A stretch of 64,000 nucleotides of DNA from Yaniella flava (GTDB lineage Bacteria; Actinomycetota; Actinomycetes; Actinomycetales; Micrococcaceae): positions 102,493 to 166,492 of the forward strand of contig NZ_BAAAMN010000003.1 in the NCBI RefSeq assembly GCF_039529295.1, written 5' to 3'. The position numbers and the translations under genes are program-made. This document shows positions 26,345 to 35,636 of the stretch, piece by piece. Each line of letters begins with the position of its first letter. The stretch's first letter is position 1. Under the pieces are notes generated by a model. It saw only the letters and a list, made by a program, of their open reading frames with translations, made no database searches and had not been told where the DNA came from.

Positions 26345-26605
26345 TTGAACAGCAACGATATGGCGCTGACACTCCGAGCCACGGAACTTGTCGTAGCGTC
26401 ACAATTCGGCTCGACGTCCATGTTGCAACGGAAACTCGGCGTCGGTCATGCCAAAGCCGAGTGGATCATGCGCCACTTGGAGTCCTATGGGATTGTGGGA
26501 CACGCCCTGGAAAACACGACGCGCGACGTGCTTATCCTCACCGACAGATTAACGAGCACGCTTGATCGTCTCAAACGTGAGGACGATCCACCACACACTG
26601 ACTAA
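26345..26605 (+). CDS. Stand-alone FtsK-gamma-like winged-helix protein
   Basis: 86 residues. The core (ELVVASQFGSTSMLQRKLGV, then EWIMRHLESYGIVG and TTRDVLIL) closely follows the FtsK gamma domain, the C-terminal winged helix that reads KOPS sequences and contacts XerD. No FtsK motor or other domain is attached. It may be a small DNA-binding regulator built on this fold. The start is TTG 26345 with AAAGGTG upstream; ATG 26360 is an alternative. Confidence 0.8.
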   Translation: MNSNDMALTLRATELVVASQFGSTSMLQRKLGVGHAKAEWIMRHLESYGIVGHALENTTRDVLILTDRLTSTLDRLKREDDPPHTD

Positions 26606-26620
26606 CTGGCCTGACGAATC

Positions 26621-28141
26621 TCACCCATCGGACTCGAGTCGGCCTGACATGCGCGCCCGCATGGCACGGCTGGCAACATTGAGCCCGATAATCTCGACGT
26701 GCTTGTCGTAGTGGTGATACTTGAGCATGACAGAATCGAGCGCTGCGATGGTCGAGGCATCCCAGAGGTGCGACTGCGACAGATCAATGACGATATGTTG
26801 TGGATCCGCTGCGTAGTCGAACAACGTGTAGAGATCATTCGACGACGCAAAGAACAGTTCACCGGTCACTGTATAGCGTGCCACCCCATCGTCGCCTTCA
26901 CCCGCGACGGTCCGTGAGACTTTCGTAAACCGTGACACGCGCTGTGCAAACATAATCATCGCCGTCAGCACACCCAGCACCACACCGATAGCCAGGTTAT
27001 TGGTGGCCACCGTACCCACGACCGTGACGATCATGACCGCGGTTTCGGATTTTGGCATGAACCCCAAGGTCGAGGGGCGAATCGAATGCCAATCGAACGT
27101 CGTAATCGACACGAATATCATCACCGCCACGAGAGCACCCATGGGCATCATCGCGACAATATCGCCCAGGCTCACCGACAGCACGAGAATCATCACGCCG
27201 GCCACAAAAGTAGAAATACGCGTCCTCGCACCGGAGGCTTTGACGTTAATCATCGTCTGGCCGACCATGGCGCAACCGCCCATACCGCCAAAGAAACCGG
27301 TAATCATGTTGGCGACACCTTGGCCCCATGATTCACGCGTCTTATTGGAGTGCGTATCGGTGACATCGTCGACGAGCTTTGCCGTCATCAACGATTCCAA
27401 CAGCCCGACCACGGCCATCCCAAGCGCATAGGGCGCAATGATCTGCAACGTCTCCAGGTTCAGGGGCACATCCGGGATGAACAGGGTTGGTAGCGAATCC
27501 GGCAACTGGCCCTTATCACCGACGGTAGGTACGTCTAAGGCAAAGACCACGGCCACCAGCGTCAAAATCACGATGGCGACCAGGGGTGCCGGGATCGCCG
27601 TGGTGATTTTTGGCAGCAGGAAAATAATGACCAAACCAGCCGCGACCATCGGATAGACGAGCCAGGGCACACCGATCAGATCCGGTAGCTGTGAGGTAAA
27701 AATGAGAATCGCTAAGGCATTGACGAAGCCGATCATGACTGATCGCGGGATAAAACGCATTAACTTCGCAACACCCAGCACGGCCATGAGTACTTGCAAG
27801 ACTCCAGCGAGAATGACTGCTGCAATGAAGTAGTCCATGCCGTGTGATTCCACCAGCGGCGCAATCACCAGCGCGGTGGCGGCCGTAGCCGCAGAAATCA
27901 TGGCCGGACGTCCACCCACAAAGGCGATGGATACGGCCATGGTAAACGACGCAAAGAGTCCGATGGCCGGGTCGACCCCTGCGATCAGCGAAAACGCGAT
28001 AGCCTCCGGGATCAGCGCCAGTGCAACGACGAGGCCGGCCAGTATTTCGGTTTTCAGTAGGCGTGGAGATTTGAGGGTATGCCACACTGATTGGCGTATT
28101 TCGGGCGCTATGTCGGGCGCCTCGTGAATCGTGACGGACAA
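26621..28141 (-). CDS. SulP family anion transporter
   Basis: 506 residues. A SulP/SLC26 membrane domain (GLVVALALIPEAIAFSLIAG and GGMGGCAMVGQTMINVKASG) is followed by a C-terminal STAS domain (about 425-506; HIVIDLSQSHLWDASTIAAL). Members carry sulfate, bicarbonate or dicarboxylates. The start is TTG 28141. A promoter with a 19-base spacer and inverted repeat lies upstream, and the MerR gene ends just before it, indicating control by that regulator. Confidence 0.93.
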   Translation of the reverse strand: MSVTIHEAPDIAPEIRQSVWHTLKSPRLLKTEILAGLVVALALIPEAIAFSLIAGVDPAIGLFASFTMAVSIAFVGGRPAMISAATAATALVIAPLVESHGMDYFIAAVILAGVLQVLMAVLGVAKLMRFIPRSVMIGFVNALAILIFTSQLPDLIGVPWLVYPMVAAGLVIIFLLPKITTAIPAPLVAIVILTLVAVVFALDVPTVGDKGQLPDSLPTLFIPDVPLNLETLQIIAPYALGMAVVGLLESLMTAKLVDDVTDTHSNKTRESWGQGVANMITGFFGGMGGCAMVGQTMINVKASGARTRISTFVAGVMILVLSVSLGDIVAMMPMGALVAVMIFVSITTFDWHSIRPSTLGFMPKSETAVMIVTVVGTVATNNLAIGVVLGVLTAMIMFAQRVSRFTKVSRTVAGEGDDGVARYTVTGELFFASSNDLYTLFDYAADPQHIVIDLSQSHLWDASTIAALDSVMLKYHHYDKHVEIIGLNVASRAMRARMSGRLESDG

Positions 28142-28204
28142 CGAGGGACTCCTATCGGACGTGATGCACCCCGGTCATTGGGTGAAATCGAGCAACACCA
28201 CGAA

Positions 28205-28235
28205 ACCCTACCCTAACGTAAGGGTAGAGTCACAA
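28205..28235 (-). promoter_or_regulatory. MerR-type promoter/operator of the SulP gene
   Basis: On the minus strand TTGTGA (28230-28235) and TAGGGT (28205-28210) are 19 bases apart, longer than the normal 17. The spacer contains the dyad CTACCCT/AGGGTAG (28208-28214 with 28221-28227). This matches the design of promoters activated by MerR-family proteins. It overlaps the region just after the MerR stop at 28239. Confidence 0.7.
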
Positions 28236-28238
28236 CCC

Positions 28239-28574
28239 TTACGATAGGCGTTTGAGTACGTCGATGAGTTCATCGGCTTGGCGCAGTTTTCTCGCCATTT
28301 TGTCACGGGAGGCTTGAGCCCGGGCCAGATAATCTGCCAATTGGCTTTGATCCTCCGCGCCTTCGATGAGCCGCAGTATCTCGGCGGTTTCCTCCAGGCT
28401 GAACCCAAGTGGGGTAATCCAACGCACGTAGTTAAGGCGCGTGACATCCTCAGCGGTATACAAACGGAAGCCACCGTCGGATCGACCCGAAGGCGGCACA
28501 AGCCCTACTTGGTCATAGTGCCGGATCGTCCGGATCGATAGCTGGGTTCGTTCCGCCACTTCCCCGATCTGCAT
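28239..28574 (-). CDS. MerR family transcriptional regulator
   Basis: About 111-120 residues: the MerR helix-turn-helix and wing (GEVAERTQLSIRTIRHYDQVG, PPSGRSDGGFRLYT) and a dimerisation coiled coil ending in RQADELIDVLKRLS, with no large effector domain. I place the start at ATG 28574 (MQIGE); in-frame ATGs at 28589 and 28601 would add 5 or 9 residues. It lies directly upstream of the SulP gene, whose promoter shows MerR-type spacing. The short C-terminus contains no cysteine, so no redox or metal ligand is obvious. Confidence 0.92.
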   Translation of the reverse strand: MQIGEVAERTQLSIRTIRHYDQVGLVPPSGRSDGGFRLYTAEDVTRLNYVRWITPLGFSLEETAEILRLIEGAEDQSQLADYLARAQASRDKMARKLRQADELIDVLKRLS

Positions 28575-28758
28575 CGTGTCGGCGTTCATATCCGCTACCA
28601 CGCGTCTCCTCCACCAATAGATGAGCGCACATGTCTTTATGCTGCACGCTTCCGACTATTGTACTGTCGTGCAATGAGCACGTCGCCCGGCGGGAAACAG
28701 TGCGTCTCGGCCGACGCCGGGTAGACCGCCCGCCATAACGCCTGACTATTGGGCGGTA

Positions 28759-29466
28759 TTATCCGAGCTGACGCGTATATTGCCGCAGTTCGGCTTCCAG
28801 ATCGATATCGTTCGCCCTGGCGGCTCGCACCAATTCGAAGAGCTGGGCCCCGACATCGTCGGCGGTCACATCTACGGAGCACGCCGTGGCGGTGGGCTGG
28901 TTACCGAAGGGATCGATCGTTTGCCGCCCGGCACGGTCAACAATCTTTGCGGCCGCTGCGAGCGCAGGCAGCCCCGGTGGCAGATCATATATCGATGAGG
29001 TTACCGCTTCCGTAGCAGAACTCTCGGCGGCTTTTTCGGCCTGTTTGATCTGTTCCCAGTTCTTTTCGACCTGGTCCACCGTGATCGCGCCCAGTTGTTC
29101 TTCAGACAGCAACAGTCCGTCGGCATCAAAGACGTGTGGATTACGACGGATCATTTTTTCACTGATCGCATCGGCCACCGAGGCGACGTCGAATGCCCCG
29201 GCCTGTTCCGCGATCGCCGAGTGCAGCGTCACCTGGAACAGCACATCGCCGAGTTCTTTGCGGAACTCGTCGTACGTGCCATCTTCCACAGCGCTCGCAT
29301 CCCATCGATCAGCTGGGATCGATTCGATGACTTCCACGGCCTCGTAGGCTTCTTCGATGAGGTACTCGGTCAGCTGGTGGTGTGTCAGGTTCTGGGTCCA
29401 CGGGCAGTATGTCCGCAGCTGTGCAGTGATCCAGACGAGGCGTTGTAGCCCTTGGGTCTCTTGCAT
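28759..29466 (-). CDS. mazG: MazG family nucleoside triphosphate pyrophosphohydrolase
   Basis: About 235 residues. MazG hydrolyses (d)NTPs to monophosphates and PPi. The metal-binding E-x-x-E helices are YLIEEAYEAVEVIE and DEFRKELGDVLFQVTLHS, followed by MIRRNPHVF and the KNWEQIKQAEK motif. I chose ATG 29466, seven bases after the adenosine deaminase stop. It is the last gene of the nucleoside-salvage operon, consistent with a housecleaning role. Confidence 0.92.
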   Translation of the reverse strand: MQETQGLQRLVWITAQLRTYCPWTQNLTHHQLTEYLIEEAYEAVEVIESIPADRWDASAVEDGTYDEFRKELGDVLFQVTLHSAIAEQAGAFDVASVADAISEKMIRRNPHVFDADGLLLSEEQLGAITVDQVEKNWEQIKQAEKAAESSATEAVTSSIYDLPPGLPALAAAAKIVDRAGRQTIDPFGNQPTATACSVDVTADDVGAQLFELVRAARANDIDLEAELRQYTRQLG

Positions 29467-29473
29467 CGAAGGA

Positions 29474-30706
29474 CTAGTCCTCATCCTCATCGTCTTCGAA
29501 CTCTACGAAGAGAACGGGAGCATTTGGGTCGTCTTCATCGTGAACGCCGGCGATGGTATCCATCCAAGAGAACTCAATAAATTCGCGCAGCTGATCGCGC
29601 GCGTATTCCGTCTGAAAGGCACCCTTAACCGCGTTGAGCTGGAATTCCAACAGGTCAATCATGGTGTAACCGTAGACGGCAGCCAAGTTGTAGAGCTCAT
29701 CGGTCAGTGACACACCCGAGATGAGTCGGTTATCCGGGTTCACGGTCACGGCAAACCCGGATCGATACAACAGGTCGAACGGGTGGTTTTCTAAGGGTGC
29801 GTCTTCTGGTCCGGCTTCGACAGCCGCGGTCTGCAGATTTGAGGTTGGGCACAGTTCCAGCACCGTGTTGTTATACAGCGTGCGGTTGGCGACGTCGCCC
29901 CAGACCAAAATCTCCTGGTCATCGTCGAGTTCGACGCGAGCAATGTCTTCGGTCATCTTCACACCGTGTCCCAAACGCAGGGCACGGCCCGAGGTCAGTG
30001 CACCGGCGATGGAGTCGATGCCATCGGCTTCACCGGCGTGAATGGTGATGGGCACGAAGCATTCATCCAACCAAGCAAACACGTCGGCGAAATTGGTGGC
30101 CGGGTACCCGAGCTCTGGTCCAGCGATATCAAAGGCCACTACCGAACCGTGGGGTCGATGACGGTGGGTGAGCTCTGCGATTTCTTGGGCGTTTTCTGCA
30201 GAGTTCTGCCGCATGGCACACAGGATTTGGTGCACCTGGAGCCCGCCGTCTTGCTCCTGCATGGCACGTTCGAGTCCTGCGGTTACGGCCTCGACGGTCT
30301 CATCGAGGCTGAGTCCGGCACGGGTGTGCTGCTCTGGGGCCCAGCGTACTTCGCCGTACACGACACCGTCGGCGACCAGATCCATCGCGAATTCATAGGC
30401 GATACGTTCCAGCGCGGGTGCCGTTTGCATCACGGCCAGGGTGTGCTCGAACATTTCGAGGTATGTGGGCAGCGACCCGGCGTTGGCGGCTTCGGCGAAC
30501 CAATTGGCGAGCTCGGGCTCGGTGTCAGCTGGTAGTTCGTGCCCGACGTCTTTGGCGAGTTCCAGAATGGTCGCCGGACGAAGGCCCCCATCGAGATGGT
30601 CATGCAGTGCGATCTTGGGAAGGGCTGCGAGATCGAGGTCAAACGGATCGAGGATCAACTCGTCTTGGGCGGCGGTGGATTCAGTGTCTGTGGATTCCTG
30701 TTTCAT
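29474..30706 (-). CDS. add: Adenosine deaminase
   Basis: About 410 residues; deaminates adenosine (or deoxyadenosine) to inosine. The zinc site is visible in KIALHDHLDGGLRP, the glutamate and histidine in PITIHAGEADG, GHGVKM, and the C-terminal aspartates in VTVNPDNRLIS. A low-complexity acidic tail ends the protein. I chose ATG 30706, which overlaps the DedA stop by one base (TGATG); GTG 30709 overlaps by four. Confidence 0.95.
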   Translation of the reverse strand: MKQESTDTESTAAQDELILDPFDLDLAALPKIALHDHLDGGLRPATILELAKDVGHELPADTEPELANWFAEAANAGSLPTYLEMFEHTLAVMQTAPALERIAYEFAMDLVADGVVYGEVRWAPEQHTRAGLSLDETVEAVTAGLERAMQEQDGGLQVHQILCAMRQNSAENAQEIAELTHRHRPHGSVVAFDIAGPELGYPATNFADVFAWLDECFVPITIHAGEADGIDSIAGALTSGRALRLGHGVKMTEDIARVELDDDQEILVWGDVANRTLYNNTVLELCPTSNLQTAAVEAGPEDAPLENHPFDLLYRSGFAVTVNPDNRLISGVSLTDELYNLAAVYGYTMIDLLEFQLNAVKGAFQTEYARDQLREFIEFSWMDTIAGVHDEDDPNAPVLFVEFEDDEDED

Positions 30707-31362
30707 CACGCGTCCGAGTCTAGGCCAGTTTCATCGTCGAGGGCATCTTGTGTGGAACCTTTGTCCATCCGATACCGCATATATTTCTTAATACCCCGGT
30801 CTATCAAGAACCCCAGGATGGCAGCCAGTACGAGTGCCAGCGCAATTTGGAGCACGGTATTGTCGAGCCACCCGGAGGTAAAATAGCCGATGGCAATGGA
30901 ATACGCCGCCCAGATGGCTGCTGAGACAAAGTCCAGGCTCATGAATTTGATGACGCGCATGCGGGTCGCCCCGGCGATGAAGTTCACCGCGACCCGTCCC
31001 CCGGGGATGTGACGGGCGGTAATCACGACCAGTGCGCCGGAGTGTTTCAGCGTTTGTTGGACTCCGCCGATGGCCCTCACGACCGAGCGGGTACGCATCC
31101 ACCGAAATCGCCTCACGCCGATGGTTCGTCCCAACCAGTAGGCGATTTGGTCACCAATGAAGGCCCCGAACCAGCCCATGAAGAAGATGGTGACGAGGCT
31201 GACGTCTTGGCCCCTATCAGCGATCGAGGCTAACGCGACCAGCACGGACTCGGAGGGGACGACTGGAAAGAACCCGTCGATCAGGCTGAGCAGAAAGACG
31301 GCCAGGGGCATCCACCATGCCTCGGCTGCCCCGAGGATGATCTCTTCAATAAAGTCCAGCAA
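30706..31362 (-). CDS. DedA family membrane protein
   Basis: 218 residues with the DedA (SNARE-associated) pattern: an N-terminal helix, VLLSLIDGFFPVVPSESVLV, the GWFGAFIGDQIAYWLGRTIG motif and the basic reentrant segment (ARHIPGGRVAVNFIAGATRM). DedA proteins help flip undecaprenyl phosphate or phospholipids. The start is TTG 31362. It sits in the nucleoside-salvage operon between deoA and add, which is probably positional. Confidence 0.93.
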   Translation of the reverse strand: MLDFIEEIILGAAEAWWMPLAVFLLSLIDGFFPVVPSESVLVALASIADRGQDVSLVTIFFMGWFGAFIGDQIAYWLGRTIGVRRFRWMRTRSVVRAIGGVQQTLKHSGALVVITARHIPGGRVAVNFIAGATRMRVIKFMSLDFVSAAIWAAYSIAIGYFTSGWLDNTVLQIALALVLAAILGFLIDRGIKKYMRYRMDKGSTQDALDDETGLDSDA

Positions 31363-31383
31363 GTTCGTCTTCCCTACGGTGTG

Positions 31384-32652
31384 TTAGCTGATGACATCAA
31401 CGATGAGGCGTGGTGCGGTAAAAGCCTGTCCGGTCTGGATGGCATTCTGCAGGATCTGCGCGGACGTTTCAAAACGCTCGGGTGTTTCGGTGTACAGCGT
31501 GCCCAGCGGGTCACCGGCGTGGACCGTGTCACCGGGTTTGGCATACAGTCGGATCCCGGCGGTGGCTTGCACAGCTTGACCTTGATACTGTCGCCCGGCC
31601 CCGATTCGCCATGCGGCTTCGCCGACCGCTCGGGCGTCCATGCTGGTCACCACACCGGTGTGTTCGGCCACCACGGTGTGCGAATGGCTCGGGGTCGGCA
31701 GCGGCACATCCGGATCACCGTATTGCGCTGTGACCATTGCGCGCCACGCGTCCATGGCTTTGCCATTGGCCAGGTGGTCTGCGGGATCGGCGTCGATACC
31801 GGCGCCTGTCAGCATGTGTTGAGCTAGGGTCACGGTGAGTTCGACGACGTCGGCGGGGCCACCACCGGCCAGCACCTCAAGGGTTTCTTCAACCTCAATG
31901 GCGTTGCCGACCGTATAGCCCAGCGGTGTGTCCATGCGGGTGAGTACCGCGGTGGTATTGACGCCGTGCGCTTGCCCCAGCCACACCATTTTCTGGGCGA
32001 GTTGACGGGCTTGTGCTTCGTCTTGCATGAACGCACCGGTACCGGTCTTGACATCCAAAACCAACGTATCGGTGCCTTCGGCGAGCTTTTTGGACATGAT
32101 CGATGACGCAATGAGCGGCATACTGTCCACGGTTCCGGTCACATCGCGCAGGGCATAGATTTTCTTATCTGCCGGTGCTAACTGGGCTGTGGGAGCACAG
32201 ATGACCCCACCCGGATCCAACAGTTGGGCTCGGATCTGTGCCTCGGTGAGATCGACGCGGAACCCGGGGATGGCTTCAAGTTTGTCGAGTGTGCCACCGG
32301 TGTGGCCCAACCCTCGACCGGAGAGTTGGGGTACCGCCACCCCGTAGGAGGCGACCAACGGGGTCAGCGGCAACGTAATCTTGTCGCCCACTCCCCCGGT
32401 CGAATGTTTATCGGCGGTCGGTTTCCCCAGATCCGAAAAGCTCAGCGTCGTGCCCGAGTTGAGCATTGCGGTGGTCAACGCGAGCAGTTCGTCATCGTTG
32501 AGCCCCTGGAAGTAGATCGCCATCGCCAATGCGGCGAATTGCTCATCGGAGACGTCACCGGCGGTATAGGCATTGACCATCCAACTGATGTGCTGCGTGG
32601 TGAGCTGGTGTCCGTTGCGTTTCGCGGTGATGATGTCGACGGCGGTGTGCAT
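31384..32652 (-). CDS. deoA: Thymidine phosphorylase
   Basis: 422 residues; phosphorolyses thymidine (and deoxyuridine) to the base and deoxyribose-1-phosphate. Signatures are KHSTGGVGDKITLPLTPLVA near the N-terminus, SGRGLGHTGGTLDKLE and VLDVKTGTGAFM. ATG 32652 shares a base with the cdd stop (TGATG), so translation is coupled. Together with cdd and add it gives pyrimidine and purine nucleoside salvage. Confidence 0.95.
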   Translation of the reverse strand: MHTAVDIITAKRNGHQLTTQHISWMVNAYTAGDVSDEQFAALAMAIYFQGLNDDELLALTTAMLNSGTTLSFSDLGKPTADKHSTGGVGDKITLPLTPLVASYGVAVPQLSGRGLGHTGGTLDKLEAIPGFRVDLTEAQIRAQLLDPGGVICAPTAQLAPADKKIYALRDVTGTVDSMPLIASSIMSKKLAEGTDTLVLDVKTGTGAFMQDEAQARQLAQKMVWLGQAHGVNTTAVLTRMDTPLGYTVGNAIEVEETLEVLAGGGPADVVELTVTLAQHMLTGAGIDADPADHLANGKAMDAWRAMVTAQYGDPDVPLPTPSHSHTVVAEHTGVVTSMDARAVGEAAWRIGAGRQYQGQAVQATAGIRLYAKPGDTVHAGDPLGTLYTETPERFETSAQILQNAIQTGQAFTAPRLIVDVIS

Positions 32653-33050
32653 CAGGTCTCCTGCAGGTTGTCGGGGCCAAATGCCAGCGGCAACAAATCA
32701 TGCAGTGTCACCGGCCCGTTGGCGGTGGCGATCGAGAGCTCAGGCGGTGCGTGTTCGAACAGCAGCTGCCGGCAGCGGCCACACGGGGTGATGTATGCAC
32801 CGGCACCGTTGAGACACACCAGGTGCGTCAGCGCGGTGCCGTGCTGCATTCGCCATGACGAGATGAGCGAGCATTCGGCACACAGGGTGACACCGTAGGC
32901 CGCGTTTTCGATGTTGACCCCGGTGTGGATGGTCCCGGCATCGTCCAGCGCCGCGGCAGCCACCGGGTGATTCGAGTACGGGGCGTAGGCACGTGGCAGT
33001 ACCTCGAGCGCGGCGGCGTGGAGTCGGGCGTGCGGGTCGTGCGGGTCCAT
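32652..33050 (-). CDS. cdd: Cytidine deaminase
   Basis: About 132 residues, the usual homotetrameric type. The zinc-binding and catalytic motifs are TLCAECSLIS (Cys-Ala-Glu) and ITPCGRCRQLLFE (second Cys pair). It converts cytidine to uridine. The amidohydrolase stop overlaps the start (GTG 33053 or ATG 33050). In related actinobacteria an ABC transporter for nucleosides commonly lies between these two genes; here it is missing. Confidence 0.95.
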   Translation of the reverse strand: MDPHDPHARLHAAALEVLPRAYAPYSNHPVAAAALDDAGTIHTGVNIENAAYGVTLCAECSLISSWRMQHGTALTHLVCLNGAGAYITPCGRCRQLLFEHAPPELSIATANGPVTLHDLLPLAFGPDNLQET

Positions 33051-34312
33051 CACGCGGCTCCGGTCAGTGCGCGCAGTGCCGCCTGGGTGAAGATTTGGAT
33101 GCCCACCCCGATGGCGCGTTCATCGGGGTTGTAGTCGCCCTGGTGCAGGTCGTAGGAGGGGCCCGAGGGCGTGCGGGTGCCGAGTCGCAGCATGGATCCG
33201 GGTATCTTTTGCGTCATCCAGGCAAAGTCTTCGCCGCCCATTGATTGTTCGGCAAGCTCGATGGTGCGTGAACCCAGTTCGAACCGGGTGGCGTCTTCGA
33301 TCAGGTCGGTTTCGGCCTCGTTGTTGACCACCGGCGGCACGCCGCGCACGTGTTCGAGTTCGACTTTGACGCCGTACGGTGCCGCGACCTGGCCGATGAT
33401 CTCATCGAGGAGGTGCCCCGCCGATTCCCATGCGTCGGCATCCAATGACCGGAAGGTGCCCGACAGCTGCCCGGTGGCGGGGATCGCATTGGGCGCGTGA
33501 CCGGCTTGAATATGCCCCCAGGTCAGTTGCACTCCGGATCGCACATCGACGCGACGCGACAGGATGGCCGGCACCTGGGCAGCAATCTGTGACAGGGCGA
33601 ACACGACGTCCTGGGTGTGCTGGGGCCGGGAGGTATGGCCGCCGCTGCCGGTCAGCGTGACGCGCAGCGTATCAGTGGCCGAGGTGATGGCTCCGATGCG
33701 GGTGCCGATGGTGCCCACATCGAAACTCGGGTCAGTGTGCAGCCCAATAATCCGTGGCACATCATCCAGCAGCCCCTGACGAATCACCTCGAGCGATCCG
33801 CCGGGCAACACTTCTTCAGCCGGCTGGAAGATGATGCGCACCCGGCCGGTCAGCACAAAGTCGTCTACCGAAACATCCGCCTGGCCGGTCAACAGTCGCT
33901 GCAGGGTCACCGCGGCGCCCACTGCGACCGCCGTATGGATGTCGTGGCCGCACGCGTGGGCAATCCCGTCGTGGATGGAGGCGTAGGCCAGCCCGGTGGA
34001 TTCTTGGACCGGCAGCGCGTCAATATCGGCACGAATGCCCAGCACGACGGGGCCTGAGCCGACATCTACCCAGGCACCGGTAGTTCCTTCGAGCCGGTTG
34101 GCTTGCAGTCCATAGCGTTGCAATGTGGCGATGATCTGCTCGGTTGTGCGGTGCTCGCGAAAGGCTAGCTCGGGGTGCTGGTGTAGATCCCGACGCAACG
34201 CCACGGTCGCATCGAGTACCTGACGGACCGCCGAGGCAATGCGTGGCAGCCCCGGATCGTCGCGGACGGGCTGTTGGTCAGAGTGCGCAAGGTTTTGTGG
34301 CGAATCGGTCAC
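33050..34312 (-). CDS. M20 family amidohydrolase
   Basis: 420 residues of the M20 peptidase/amidohydrolase type (AmiA/HipO-like). The metal site is partly visible in LRRDLHQHPELAFREH, HACGHDIHTAVAV, and EEVLPGGSLEVI. Substrates are probably N-acyl amino acids or similar amides, but the sequence does not say which. The start GTG 34312 overlaps the manC stop by four bases (GTGA), coupling the two. Confidence 0.9.
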   Translation of the reverse strand: MTDSPQNLAHSDQQPVRDDPGLPRIASAVRQVLDATVALRRDLHQHPELAFREHRTTEQIIATLQRYGLQANRLEGTTGAWVDVGSGPVVLGIRADIDALPVQESTGLAYASIHDGIAHACGHDIHTAVAVGAAVTLQRLLTGQADVSVDDFVLTGRVRIIFQPAEEVLPGGSLEVIRQGLLDDVPRIIGLHTDPSFDVGTIGTRIGAITSATDTLRVTLTGSGGHTSRPQHTQDVVFALSQIAAQVPAILSRRVDVRSGVQLTWGHIQAGHAPNAIPATGQLSGTFRSLDADAWESAGHLLDEIIGQVAAPYGVKVELEHVRGVPPVVNNEAETDLIEDATRFELGSRTIELAEQSMGGEDFAWMTQKIPGSMLRLGTRTPSGPSYDLHQGDYNPDERAIGVGIQIFTQAALRALTGAA

Positions 34313-35445
34313 AGGACATCATCATCCCCGTGGGCTTTGATTGATTCCACGGCGTGTTTGACGGATTGTGCGTGCTCGGTGGTGGTCACCAACAGCGCGT
34401 CGGGAGTGTCGACCACCACGATGTCTTCGACCCCGATCAGGGCGATGACCCGTGAGGTATCGGTCACCACTACACCATTGGCGTCATCGGCATATACCCG
34501 TGGGGTTTCGCCGATGACGGTGACACCGGATTCATCGGCTGCCGGGTTCAAACGCGCAATCGCGGCGAAGTCGCCCACGTCGTCCCAAATAAAGTCTCCG
34601 GGGATGACGGCCACATCGCCGGCCTCGGCTGCTGGTTCAGCGACCGCGTAATCAATGGCGATTTTCGGCAGACCAGGCCAAATCTCCGCCATGGCTTGTT
34701 CCGCCTGACCGGCCTCGGTGGCCTTGGCGATCGCGGTCACGCCGTCATAGAGTTCTGGCTCGTTGGCCTGCAGGTGTTGCAGCAGCAGTTTTACAGGCGC
34801 CACGAACATGCCCGCGTTCCAAAAATGTTTGCCCGACTCCACGTAACGTTGCGCTACCTCGGCCGCTGGCTTTTCCACGAATTTGTCGACTTTATATGCC
34901 GACGGCGCCCCATCGATCATCAGTTTTTCGCCCTGGCGGATGTAACCAAAACCCGTCGAAGGGTAGGTGGGTTTAATGCCGATGGTCACAATCTTGTGCG
35001 TGGCGGCCGTGGCGATGGCTTCGACCACCGAGGCGCGAAACACGTCATCGGGGCCAATGACCTGGTCGGCCGCAAACGACCCCATGATCGCTTCGGGGTC
35101 ACGTTCATACAGCAACGCGGCAGCCAGCCCGATAGCTGCCCCCGAATCTTTCGGTTCGGGCTCCAGGATGACGTTGTCCTGGGCCACGGCGGAAAGTTGG
35201 TCACACACTGCGTCGCGATGGGCTTCGCCCGTCACAACCATCACCTTGTCGCCCGCGATCGGATGCAGCCGGTCATACGTGGCACGAATGAGGGTCTGAC
35301 CTGAGCCGGTGAGGTCATGCAAAAACTTTGGGGCGGCCGCACGTGATAATGGCCACAGTCGGGTTCCGACGCCGCCGGCCGGGACCACGGCCCAAAAACG
35401 GTCAAGCTCCGGAATATGAGATGATGAAAACTGCTGTTGGTTCAC
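34309..35445 (-). CDS. manC: Mannose-1-phosphate guanylyltransferase
   Basis: About 378 residues. It makes GDP-mannose from mannose-1-phosphate and GTP for glycan synthesis. The nucleotide loop is VVPAGGVGTRLWPLSRAAAP with the downstream FVEKPAAEVAQR motif. I chose GTG 35445, since homologs begin about 15 residues before the loop; an in-frame TTG at 35475 would add 10. It is the first gene of the minus-strand operon extending to mazG, and is divergent from sdhC. Confidence 0.92.
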   Translation of the reverse strand: MNQQQFSSSHIPELDRFWAVVPAGGVGTRLWPLSRAAAPKFLHDLTGSGQTLIRATYDRLHPIAGDKVMVVTGEAHRDAVCDQLSAVAQDNVILEPEPKDSGAAIGLAAALLYERDPEAIMGSFAADQVIGPDDVFRASVVEAIATAATHKIVTIGIKPTYPSTGFGYIRQGEKLMIDGAPSAYKVDKFVEKPAAEVAQRYVESGKHFWNAGMFVAPVKLLLQHLQANEPELYDGVTAIAKATEAGQAEQAMAEIWPGLPKIAIDYAVAEPAAEAGDVAVIPGDFIWDDVGDFAAIARLNPAADESGVTVIGETPRVYADDANGVVVTDTSRVIALIGVEDIVVVDTPDALLVTTTEHAQSVKHAVESIKAHGDDDVL

Positions 35446-35636
35446 CCAAACTACTGTATTGCAGATCTCTGACAACTTACTGAAGTTACCGATAGCGCAA
35501 AGTACAGTGTCGTATTAACGTTTCGCTCACGAGTTAGTATTAGCCTAGTGCTAAGGACGCAACTCGCACCGGCGCTGAAAGAGTGACTGAAAAATACGGT
35601 CTAGGCGCCACCCTGCGTACTTTTGGAGGTTTCATA

